DNA of 64,000 nt. It comes from Pelodera strongyloides. Lineage: Eukaryota; Nematoda; Chromadorea; Rhabditida; Rhabditidae. The translations under genes and the position numbers were made by a program. Shown here piece after piece: positions 50,334 through 61,500 of the stretch. Position 1 is the first letter of the stretch, and every line of letters starts with the position of its first letter. The stretch is from the NCBI GenBank assembly GCA_036852015.1, contig JAANDG010000160.1:186001-250000 (forward strand), given 5' to 3'. The notes beneath the pieces were generated by a model, which was given only the letters and a program-made list of their open reading frames with translations, was not told the DNA's origin and ran no database searches.

Positions 50334-53300
50334 TCAAGAAGAATCCCAATAGAATCGCTTGTTGATTAATCGAAAGAACCTTTCGTTTTCCGTTCGGTAG
50401 AACATCCTCAGTTTTTCCATAACCTTTTGGTCAACCTGGAAAAAGTTAACTTTTTAGAAGCATAGCTATTTTATTCCGCTCGGTGTGGCTAGTGGGACTT
50501 GAATTCCTATGACCATTTTTTTTGGCTGATGTAATAAACCTTTATTCGTTATAAAAGATATGCAGGCATTTTGAAAAACAAGAATACCTTTGGGTGTTTC
50601 CTGCCCTTAGTCTTGCCGAGACAATGCAATGTCTGGTCTTGCCGTCGAACGCATGGAAAACCCTTCACTGGATCGAAACCGAAATCCGTTGGCAGAACCA
50701 CTGAAATAAACAGATTCATAGATTATTCCTCGCAAACTCAGCACCAAAGTTGCTTGTTGTTCAAACCTGGTTACCTATTAGATATATGTAAGCTCACTAT
50801 CACCACTCACCAGAGTTCAATCCAAGGTATTTCTCCACGGCTGAAACCTCTGCCGCAGGATTGTTTACCAATTGTTCGCCGTCGACGAAGTGAATCTGAC
50901 TGAGTGGGAAGTACTGCAACCATTTTCGAATGTGTCGGTGGTAGACTCCAATACGGATGGCGCCCCAACCGGCATTCACTCCTCGGGTTTTCACTAAAAA
51001 ATGGATGTTAGTCTCTAAAATAAAAGCTCAAGTTGAAGCCAGCTTAAAAAGGAAGCATACATGTTGTTGGGAAAACTTTTTTATTTACCTGTACAATTGG
51101 CTTTTAGCCAGGCAGAACAGTCGCCCACTGCCATTCGCTCAAAACTGGGCATCATTCCGGCACGCTTCTTCTTCATTGAAGCTTGGGTGTAGTCTAAAGC
51201 AATCGTTTTAAACACGTTTAAAAAACACCTTGAAGTGCTGTTTATATGATAGAATGAAAATAGGCAATATTGCACACATGAAGTATGCAGTTAGCGTAAC
51301 ATGAAATTCAGTAAAGCTGACCAGAAATCGCCCTTGTGACCGGGTCTCGAACAACCACAATCAACTTCATATTTGGATTGAACTTGTGTATTCGTTCGGG
51401 AGCCGACTTGCTGATAAAGTAAGCCGGACTTTTCTCAATCGTCAACTGATCCTCAGTCGTTTCGGGCATTTGCTCTCTGAAAATGACATTAATTAATTTG
51501 ACGAGTTTTTTCTTCCTAATTCACTTTTAACTATTGTCCACAACTCTACTGATCAGCACCCCTGTCTATAAATCATACGTATAGTTTATTGTACATCAAA
51601 CAAGGCCATATTTCTTCGGCTTGCCGCTAGGGAGTTATCTGCTTCCTCTTACGTAATCCGGCGAGGTCACACAACCAGATAGTGAACTCGAGTTGACAGT
51701 ACCGTCAAAAGACACCGCCTGCCAGCTACCGCTGCTAACTTGGCGGTAACAGTGAACTATTTGACAAAATGTGGCAAAAAGAAAGAAAACAATAAAGATT
51801 AGTGTGGTACCTGACAAGTTAAATTATTACAGTTCATCACTAAAATAGGATGCATGTACCCCTTCTCTAAAGGTAATACTCGATACCATGTAGGACACTA
51901 TTATTGTTTCCCCCGAATTTAGAGAGAGAAAATACACAAAACGGTTTTTTAACCGAACTCCAAGTGTCTCGAGAGAACACTTTTACGATTTAATGGCGGC
52001 TACCTGCGCACATAAAATGGTCGTAAGCTCACACCGATGCTCTACACTGGCGGCAAAACATCAAGGAACACTACACTGGGCATTGGCTAATTGCTCAACG
52101 GTCCACTTGTTGTAATTGTCATAAAACAATGTTAATTGTCCTCGGGAATGAGATGAGGATATTGTGATCTAAGAACTTTCTACTTGCAAATAGTCCCTAA
52201 ATTACAAGGAAAAGTCATTGTTCGGGCCAACAACCGCAATTGTTTTTGCTCATAGAACACGATAATATTTTTATCGTCCCGTTAGGTGTAATACAAAATG
52301 GGGCAAATTGCTGCACTCTTAACGACATTGAATATCTCATTTCTGTTGAAAGATTTACGATAATGGGGCCGGGCAGTTTGTGAGCCGCCACAATACCATA
52401 ATACGGAACAATAGCATTCTGACGTGGTAAGTTCATTAGGGCGCTATTGGTGTAAGTATAAAGTATGAAATGGAAAATAAAACTATGCTTGCCAAAAAAC
52501 TTTACAAATTTGTTAGCTCGTTTGTTCGGAAAACAGCAAATAAATTGCTCACTTTTCTCCAACACCTTTTTTTGATCGACGGCCGTCATTTCAGTGCGGT
52601 GTGATGGATTGACAAATTGCCTTTTATCAGCCGCTCGACCACATTAGCGCCTAACTTTGTGCTCTTTCACAAAAAGAATACTTGGACTTTTTTTACCACT
52701 CTTTCAGTTCGCCTAACTTTTCTAGCTTTCCTATGAAATCTCCCAGAAGTGCCTTCGTTGGGGGCCTAAAGGAAATAAGCACAAACGAGAAGACACAGGG
52801 ATAATGGAAAATTTGAAACGGGAGTAGGGTGAACGGAGCCCCAAACCCATGCTCCTAATTAAGTAGAGGGTCAATCGAATTATCGTGTCCGTTGCAGTGG
52901 TAGACGGGCAAACTATGAACTGCATTACCCCAACCGGGAAATACAAAGTAAACTATATTACAGAGAGCTTGTGAAGAGTTCTTAGGGATCAATGTATCAT
53001 CGTGATTGATGTTCACCTATAGGGCAGGTTTATTCAGCAAGCCTTTGCTGCAATGTTTGCATACAACTTGCTGCGTATTGCGTATTTAGTTTGCTGACAT
53101 TGCTTATTGGTCCCTAATCCGGAATGGTCCTCAAAGGTGAGCCGCATGACATGTTAGATAACTCAAGCTAATACTAAACCGAGCTGATACGACACGAGGT
53201 TCAAATCATTGTCTTAAGTCATCACGAGAGAATATAATACCATAAGATAGGCATAACTCGAGCACTTGCAAAATACAGGAGCACCTGTTATGAGCGAGGC

Positions 53301-56300
53301 TCCGTGGGTCAACCGCTCGCGCCAGATATTGAATATCGAAAAAGCCGAAAGGGGACTGTGGTATTGCGTAAGGTTTGTAAACCAATGATGAGCCCGCCTT
53401 GGAGTCAATCGGATTGCGGCAGGTATTCAGTTACATAGCAGCAACCGATCTATCAACACTGAGTCGCTATGCCTAAGCGTTTTGTAAAGATTTAGTGACG
53501 AATTATTTTGTAGGTAAAGCGAACCAATACAGTATTTTGATTTCTCCAGTATTAAAAGCAGGCATATCAGTTAGGAGAACAACATAGTTGGCAAAATAAG
53601 GTCACGACCTTAGGGTGTCTCGAATGTAATGAACTGCTATGGATTAGTGAATGTCTTGCCAGAAGCTTGCCGCTTTCCGTACAATTGGACCATGCTGGAT
53701 AATCCAGATAATTATACGCAAAAATCTCTTTCGCGCACAGCGCAGATGTTCCTTCAACCGACTATTCTCCTTGGTTGCAATTGCCGGTTGCATCCCGCAG
53801 CTTGCGTAATTGTTTGAGCTCATAATGACGCAGTGCCAGAGCTTCTAATTGACAACTGACATTATCCTATGATAATTAAGATGGATATGCAGGAGAGTGT
53901 ACAATTTTGCACACATGCAGTAAGCAGTAAAAATATGTTCTTACACAATTATAGGGAATTCTTGTGTCTTCATTGAATGCAACATCTCGTTTTCAAAGTA
54001 ATTACTTTTCTGTGTGGATCCACCATTTTCTCCGTATGTTGCATATTCCGGCCAATATGGTGCCTCAACACTATAGATGTTGAACCGGGAACGCGCACCA
54101 AAATCTAATTACTCCATTTAGCCGTCTAGTCAATGTGGTTGGGCAGTGGACAATTAACATGAAGACGCAAAGACTTGTTCTCGAATAATTAACATGAAGA
54201 GCTATGAATGGCATTACATTCACAAAAGTAGATGCTTAGAATTTGGCCAACTGTACTGAGCATAAATGGACCCTCATTGCTGACAGTAACCTGAGACGTC
54301 TGATGATCGCATTGCGCAAAACACTGCCGCTTGTTTTTGATGTTACCTGCGTTGACAGTCTTCCGACCGGGAAAATTGGTGAGCAGTAACCCCACTAACG
54401 CACTGCGCAACCACGACTGGGAAGAACAGATAATGAACTGTTAAACTGAGAAGATGATTCAATCTCAATAAGCACATTGCACTGTGTTCTCGAAACAAAA
54501 GCGGACGAAAGTGGACAGTTGACATTTCAACTTGACTATCGTGCGCGACAATATGGCACTTTTTGTGACGGATTGTCGCGTAGGTGACTGTTGAAGAGCG
54601 ATGATGCGCGCCGAATGAAAACCGATAACAGACTGTATTATTACGGCATACAATTTGTTGAGCCAATGAAGTGTAATGTTAAACCTGCATTGTTTCAATA
54701 TTAGCTTAAAACAAGGTTTTCTCAAGAGCAAAATACTACCGAACAAACTGCCGGATAGCATTGACAGTCCATTGGTGTGGGGGTATTTAGTAAGGCACCG
54801 TCTCAGCCAGTAATTTTGTGTCGCTGCGAATTCTCAATGGGAGTTTTCATCAAGGGACACAATCCCGCCAATCCTCTTGGGTGCCATAATGTATTCCACT
54901 CTACAGATATTCATATCCCGTAAGTTGCGCGCAGTTGTCGACGCGCGTAAAGCAATTTGTCGGTGCCTCAACCGACTTGATAAATGTTGGCAGTTGTTGG
55001 GGACAGATCGCCTTAGCCAAGCCATCTTAGATCTTTTCGGAATATTCAAGAGATGTTTTTTCGGAACTGTTACTCGAAATAGCTTCCTTTGATGAACTGG
55101 CATAACATTTCCGTTCTTTGTGTTTTAAGCTGGCAGAGTAGGTTAAGAACATCTGCTTTAGAATAGACACCACCGTCTTGTTACTACAATGTTTGCTAAC
55201 AAAGGTCGTTGTGTTTCGACTATATTCTACGGGGGACATATGGCCCTCGGATGAAGCTCTTTCACCATTCAATTGGGCTGTCGAGAGAACAATCCTTTGA
55301 GATTGATAACACTCGTCAACAGATGTTTTGTACTCCGCTCGAGCGCACACGAATAGTTGTTTCTTTCATAGGAAAGTGATTTGGAAGTAAACTATATGTG
55401 TTCATCATCGTTCCTTCTAAGGCCTTGTTGATTTTCTAGTTAGTCACCGGTGAATCAGAGTATCAGATCTAGATATAACAAATAATCCCCGCGGCCCAAG
55501 TGATGCGTTATGTTTGATCAGCTTGTGATCGGGCACTTCATCAATGGCACATGTACTAATAACACACCGATACCTTGCTCTACTCCAGTAAACAAACAAA
55601 AAAGAAACCCCTGAATAAATAAACACTCCCAAACAGATCACCTGTTCCGAAGCGAAATTAATAAATGCTTGCCATGTTGACATAAACATAAACTATGTAT
55701 ACTATGACAAGAAGGCCTGAGTGCATATATAATGGGAAACTGGTATTCCGTGATTAACAGAAGCAGCTGTCTTGATTTGAATTTGTATTTGAGGCAGAAT
55801 TGTTGATTTGAGTAAAGATTTGCCAGTTTTTAGATGCGAATAACGATTTTCAGCATCCAAATTGGTGGTGTAAATCGCGATGATTATTTTGTCAATTCGC
55901 CAGTCGTAAATGTCTCATTAAAGTTTTAACGACTAATTGTAAGCGCGAGTACGATCACTATCGAGGTACCAATCTTCACAGGTGCAATCGATGATAATAA
56001 CCCGTTACTTTGACTATGTTTTATTGAGTTCGCCCAATCTAAGTGTCAGTTAAGTAAATACAGTTATTTTGAAATCTACTATTTTCTTACTTCAAATACT
56101 GCCCGATAGTCATCCTTTCGGACCTGTTCGGTGTTCAAGTCATTAATCGAAATCTCACCCCGCAATACCATAACCCTTCAAGTCATCATTTAGGGTAGAG
56201 GGGAGAACCTAAGAAAGGCAGAGAGTCGCACTAATTTAGGCACATAAAAACACAAACGGAGAAATTACAGTGCAGGGAATATCTCGTAAAACAGTCACTC

Positions 56301-58556
56301 GGCAGACCTGCTGGCGCCGCATGGTATCATGGTCATGGAAAATTTCCATACGACATATGGCCTTATTACAAACACCGTATTTTACATGACCCGTCAAACA
56401 AGTTGTCTAATAATGGTTATCGTTCTTTCATTAAAATTCAAGCGACCTTGTAAAGCGTTCCAAACAAACAAGAAACGTTGCCCAAGGTATTCAATTAAAA
56501 GTTCGACCCGAAATTCGAGGCCGCGCCCCAAAAACCAACACCGAGAGTTAGGCGCAAAAAGTGCGTTTTCGCATAAAACTATTGTATGCAAATTTCGGTG
56601 GGACCGTAAGAAATTGGAGCGCTATGCACGTTTGCAAGTTGTTAGTTGCCTGATGCTATTTATGGATCACGTTAGCCATACCTATCGTTCTAAAAAGCTA
56701 TCAAGTTCATGCTTGAAGCTAGGATATCCGCCGGTGGCAGGACCAAATCTTATTAGGTCCAAGGAAATCTGGTCCAACAATAATTTGACAAAGAGGACCG
56801 AGAAAGAAGGCCGGAAAGGGAATAAAAGGCCAATTTCCTCCAACCAAATCACCTCGTCAAGATACTCAGTAAAGGTTCGTCTTTGTGGAAAGAAAATGAA
56901 ATTAGCCGGATTGGTAGAATGTTCAAGTGGACATTCGTTGATAGAAAACTTGGAGACCATTCTCCTTATACAAATATAAATTAGAATCTATGCACCTTTT
57001 TAGCAGTGGTCCGTTCCGCTCTTTACATTGCGATGCATTAGTTACGCGACATTAAAAGGTCCGTGTGATTTCCATCACTCTGTTCGGTTTGTATCCGTTG
57101 CGTAATGCAAACGAAAAGTACTTGAGAGGGAGTGGGCCTCTGTTTGGGATGAGTTTGTGTATCATCTGATCTCATTTATCCATACTACTGACCACTTGAA
57201 AGGAGAGCAACCGGCCAGCATGTTTGATATTTTGAATGAATAAATATTGGAGCGAGATGTACATCATGAATCAGATGGGTTGTGTTTCAAGATTTCAGTA
57301 AGAACTTAAACAATCCAAGAAGGAATGGTCGAATGTTATTAAAACATAAGATCTCAAATTGAGGATCATAATTGTTCAACCGGAAGATCGGCGCACATCA
57401 ACCGGTGGCAGGCAAAAATTGCGCAATCACTCCAATGACTAGCGTATGCCTACCATATGGGCCTATCATTGCAGCAAGACAAACAAGTTGCACTAACTAA
57501 GCAGTACTTAATGCACATGTTTACAGCATAATGGTAAATATTACGTAGATTTTATGTTTTCTGGATTTATACTGGAGTTACGGTATTTGCTCTGAGATTT
57601 CTGGTCTAGTTGTCACTGCAAGGAAGTGCATTAAAGATGTACCCAGCTGCCCGTCTAGATTGAGTTTCAGGCTATTTGCGCCTAGATATGCTAAACTAAT
57701 AGCTAATTGAAAAGAATAGAACCGTGGTTCTTTGCAAGACTAATCCTAATATATAGAAAAGGAGTAATTCAAAATATAAGTTCGTGGTCAGTGAGCAATT
57801 GTCGCATGAAGAAAATCGTTATCAGTTCTGGTAATGTACAAAAGTAGCCTAGGGCCATTGTTCGGTAAGATACGCTGCCACACCTTACACCACTTGTACA
57901 GATAAGAAAATATCAAAACTCATGGTAAAAGAGTGCTGCTGCATTAGACCATTATTCTTTTATGCACGAACTGGGAAAATGTGGTTACGTAACTACGCAT
58001 CTTTGTTTAATTATTTACGAGACATTGCAAGTAGAGTATTTATTCTAAATTGGAGTGCGGACATGCGAACGGGTATATACATCATAGAGAGAAGAAGATG
58101 TAAGCAACAACAGAATGTGTGAAACATGGAAATAATAAAATAATGAAGGATGAAAAGGTGAAGAATGTTACCAACCTGTACCAATCAAATCCCTTCTCGT
58201 AGTTTTTGTCGAAGAAATGTACTTCTGGTCCGGGAGCCCTAACTCTCGGATTCAATTTCAAAAACTCAAGGAGTGCTCGAGTTCCGGCCTAAAGTAAGAT
58301 ACTAGAAATCACCATAAAAGATACTTCGAAATAAAGTAAACTTTACAATTAAACTTATTTTCTTCGTATATTAAATTTAAAAACTGGAATATCTCACCTT
58401 CTTGACGCCAATTATAATCGCACTTGGCATTCGCTTCTCTGGAATCTCTGGAAACGGACTTTCCCGTGGTGGAATATTGTTCGAAAGTAGTGGAGATGCG
58501 TCCACGAAAGAATACTGTGAAAGTAACAGTATGAGGCTGACCCGGAGGGTTACCAT
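50334..58556 (-). CDS. heparan sulfate glucosamine 3-O-sulfotransferase, 309 aa, 7 exons
   Basis: Minus-strand exons, 5' to 3', are 58556-58398, 58288-58176, 51476-51322, 51193-51089, 50993-50811, 50700-50588 and 50435-50334; phases agree. The enzyme would transfer sulfate from PAPS to the 3-OH of glucosamine in heparan sulfate, in the Golgi or outside the cell. Visible hallmarks are the 5'-phosphosulfate loop IIGVKKAGTR (48-57), the probable catalytic Glu75 in [15 protein letters not shown] (104-111), the 3'-phosphate site [16 protein letters not shown] (131-146), [13 protein letters not shown], and the Cys255-Cys265 pair in [20 protein letters not shown]. Residues 1-20 look like a cleavable signal peptide rather than a long type II anchor and stem, giving a compact, perhaps soluble enzyme. 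Orthology to C. elegans hst-3.1 or hst-3.2 is likely but cannot be chosen. The ATG is 2 nt after a splice-type acceptor (attccag). Intron 2 is 6.7 kb. Confidence 0.92.
51477..58175 (-). other. 6.7-kb intron 2 of the sulfotransferase gene
   Basis: No nested gene can be supported on either strand. The longest open frame (56329-56979 on +, 216 codons) has strongly mixed composition, no splice context and no recognisable domain. Several short open frames on the minus strand (52215-52589, 54343-55350) also fail. The base composition is less AT-rich than the intergenic regions in places (52700-53400), which may mark old insertions, but I found no inverted ends or target duplications. Confidence 0.45.
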
Positions 58557-61500
58557 GCCTGGAATATCGGGTTATTAAACTGTCTATAGAACAGGGCAAA
58601 ACGAACTATGACTGAATTTAAGGCAAACCAACGAAAACAGGCAATACGAAATGGGAGTCGTTAAGATGGTGATAAGTGAGTTCATCAATCATGCATGCAA
58701 AGCTCGCTATTACTGTAGAGTTCGACTGTCAGCATTTAGCAATAACATAGCAGACGGGCAGATCGTAAATTAGCATATGCAAATGCGGTATAAGGGGTTG
58801 GGGAGGTGGGCCCAAGATATCTTGGGAGTCGGTTGAACCCCCCCCCCCCCTGTTAGTGCTCCCAGCTAGGGGGGGCGGAGTTTCGAGAGAGCAAGGCGAT
58901 CACAGTACGGTATAGACGAGAGATCATAGAAAACCTAAGACACTGAAGGGAAGCATTTTTCTACATAAAACATATTCTCAAACAAGCACCTGAGTATTGT
59001 ATCCAATCAGATTGCAAATGAAATAATAAGAAAGTTTAAGCAGCGCAAAGTTAAAAAACCATACAAGCAAATAATTGGCAGACAAAAAATGTAAGATGCT
59101 TTGTAACATGTCTCATGGTTAAGGAAGATGAAAGTCTTTTTTCTTTCTGTTCTTTGGTGTGTGTTTCCTTCTCGTGAAACAACTAATTACTCTTATTAGG
59201 GAAATTGGTCTCCTCTTCCTAAGACATAGATTCGGGTCGCCCATCCGCTCACCGAAATGCTAATTCCTGGATCGCGCTTATGGTTAGCAGTAAACAACAC
59301 GGTGACTACCTACAAACATAAGCGAACGATATGCAAAGCCTGACTTTAAAGATTTCACCAACGGTCCCATAGCGTCGGAATAAAAACACCATTTAAAACA
59401 GACACTTTGTTAGACAAGTGAATATATTATTGGCAATAGTAGAGTCGAGAATTCGTAAATAAATGAATTAATGATGTAGAGTATCTATCCTTGAACCCAG
59501 TGGCGAATTTCTTCCGACACCTCTGCCAAAAGTCTCTCGGAGGGACACCAACTTCCCGCATAAAGATTATATCTGATGGGTTATATAATAGTAAATATTT
59601 ATGAGGTACATATACTACGCGACCAATAGCAGGTAATAGTTCAGTGGCATGATTACTATCTGACAGTTTCATTAATCAGCTAATGGTCTTGAACAACATA
59701 AATGATCATTTTCAATAATAAAAGGTTAAATCATGAACTATCCACTCGCAGACGAAAAAAAAACAACAGAAAGAGACTTGTAACCAAATTGTTTGACAGC
59801 AAACAAAAAACTTTTGAAGTCCATAAGAGCTGATGACAAGATGGAGAGCGGATGTTGATCTGTAGTTATGGGTCGGAAGCTGGCAGTGCTCATAGCCTAC
59901 ATTAACTGGCACTTTCGAAACGCTCCCATTAAATGTGCTGTAGTAGATGGTGGGCCTTTAGGTGGTTGGCCGGTGTTAATTACCCCAGGAGGGCCCAAGT
60001 GAATAAGACGGGGCTCGGCATCACACGAAATTAGGCCGATATGCAAATTTGGGCGCCATCAAGCGTGAACTAGTCAAAGGTAGCACACGCAACAGGTTTA
60101 AGATTACCTCAAAATATTAAGAAATTTAATCTTTCATGCTAACATCAACTCCGAAAAACTGTTCATTGTTTAGATGCGGTGGTTTCTTGCTGTTTATTGT
60201 TTTGTTATTGTTACCTCGCAATCATTGCTTGTTCAAAAACAATATTTCCTTCTACGAATAACTTGCCAGGCTTTCCGATCCATGTCGTTTCCCGTAACGC
60301 GCATCCACTAATTTAGTGCTAATTGGGATAATTACTATGCGGTGCCTTCACTCTCGTCACCGTTTTCCTTTCTTGCGCAACGGCAGCCGAACGCTCTCAA
60401 ACAAGCACCTGAGTATGATATGCCCTCCGGCAACATACAAATGGTTACGGCAACATACAAACACTAATTATATGGTCATACAAATTAATAATACGAAAAT
60501 AACACAATAACATTCAAGAAATATTCGAAACAATACTCGAAGTGCCAGTGTCCGCAAAGATTTTGACTGCTCAATTCATAAGTGAAGCTATTTGGATACC
60601 ACGTCCCTGAAGGTAAAAAACGGTTGAGAATTCTTAGACCAACAAACATTCAATCGTGGTTCTTTTCTAAAAGGTATAAGACGTGTTTTGAAGTGAATGT
60701 TCTCTAAAAGTTCCAAAATTCCGTTTGTTCTCTTCAATATGCAACTTTTCCCACTGTCGGCAACACCGAATGGGTGGACACGTGTGGGAATTCCGCCTTT
60801 ATTTGCCCCCAATACAAGGAAAGGTGATAATTTGGTGGAGTAGTCCTGTGCCCTATAAATGGCTTAAAAAAGGAAAGGTTAAGGTAGAACAAAGGGTGCC
60901 AGGTGCCTCACACCTTAGCGGCCTTTTATACATACGTAACTTGCAGACCTTACACGTCAACCCGGGTGGCAGTAGACTGAAGTGCGTGAGAAACTATTTT
61001 ATAGCGAATTCGGGTAAACTCTGCAGATGGTAGTAAAACAATGTACGTGGAGGAATCCCTTTGATGTTTAGTTTATGTTTTATTTATATGAGTAACTATG
61101 TAAGCACCTTTGAGAATAGTTCAAAGTGATTCGCACTGTAAAAAAAAGGTTATTGTCAAGCATGGGCTACCTTTTAGCTCTACGCCAAAACCAAGTAGGG
61201 ATTTCATAAAACTTCAATAAATAAAACTTAATGCAAAAATAGACACCCGTAATAGGCCTAACCAATTGGTTTGCCGAGTTATTCGAAAATTATTAGAATA
61301 TTTTATGGACGACATAGGCAAAATTTAATAAGCACCGAGGTTTCAAATGATCGAAAATAAATCGGCGAAACAAAACATTGATGGAGGGTAGTTCCATCAA
61401 TTGTTACAACGGGATTGTGTGAAACTACCCATATTAGATGCAAATAAGATAACAACATGAACACATCAACTCCTTAACCACTTATTCAAACAACCAATTG

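Noticed and set aside
56329..56979. Longest single open frame in the window (216 codons, + strand)
   Set aside because: It lies inside a minus-strand intron, opens with an unremarkable ATG, has no domain, no splice context and composition that changes along its length.
59971..60050. Sequence resembling a spliced-leader RNA (GGTGTTAATTACCCCAGGAG, with a later AAATTTGGG like an Sm site)
   Set aside because: It matches the SL1 start only partly, and there is no GT splice donor at the expected distance, no convincing stem-loops and no second copy. Chance similarity is more likely.
60588..60812. Minus-strand frame with a P-loop-like GVADSGKSC
   Set aside because: The motif is imperfect and the frame is short, with no supporting GTPase or ATPase motifs or exons nearby.
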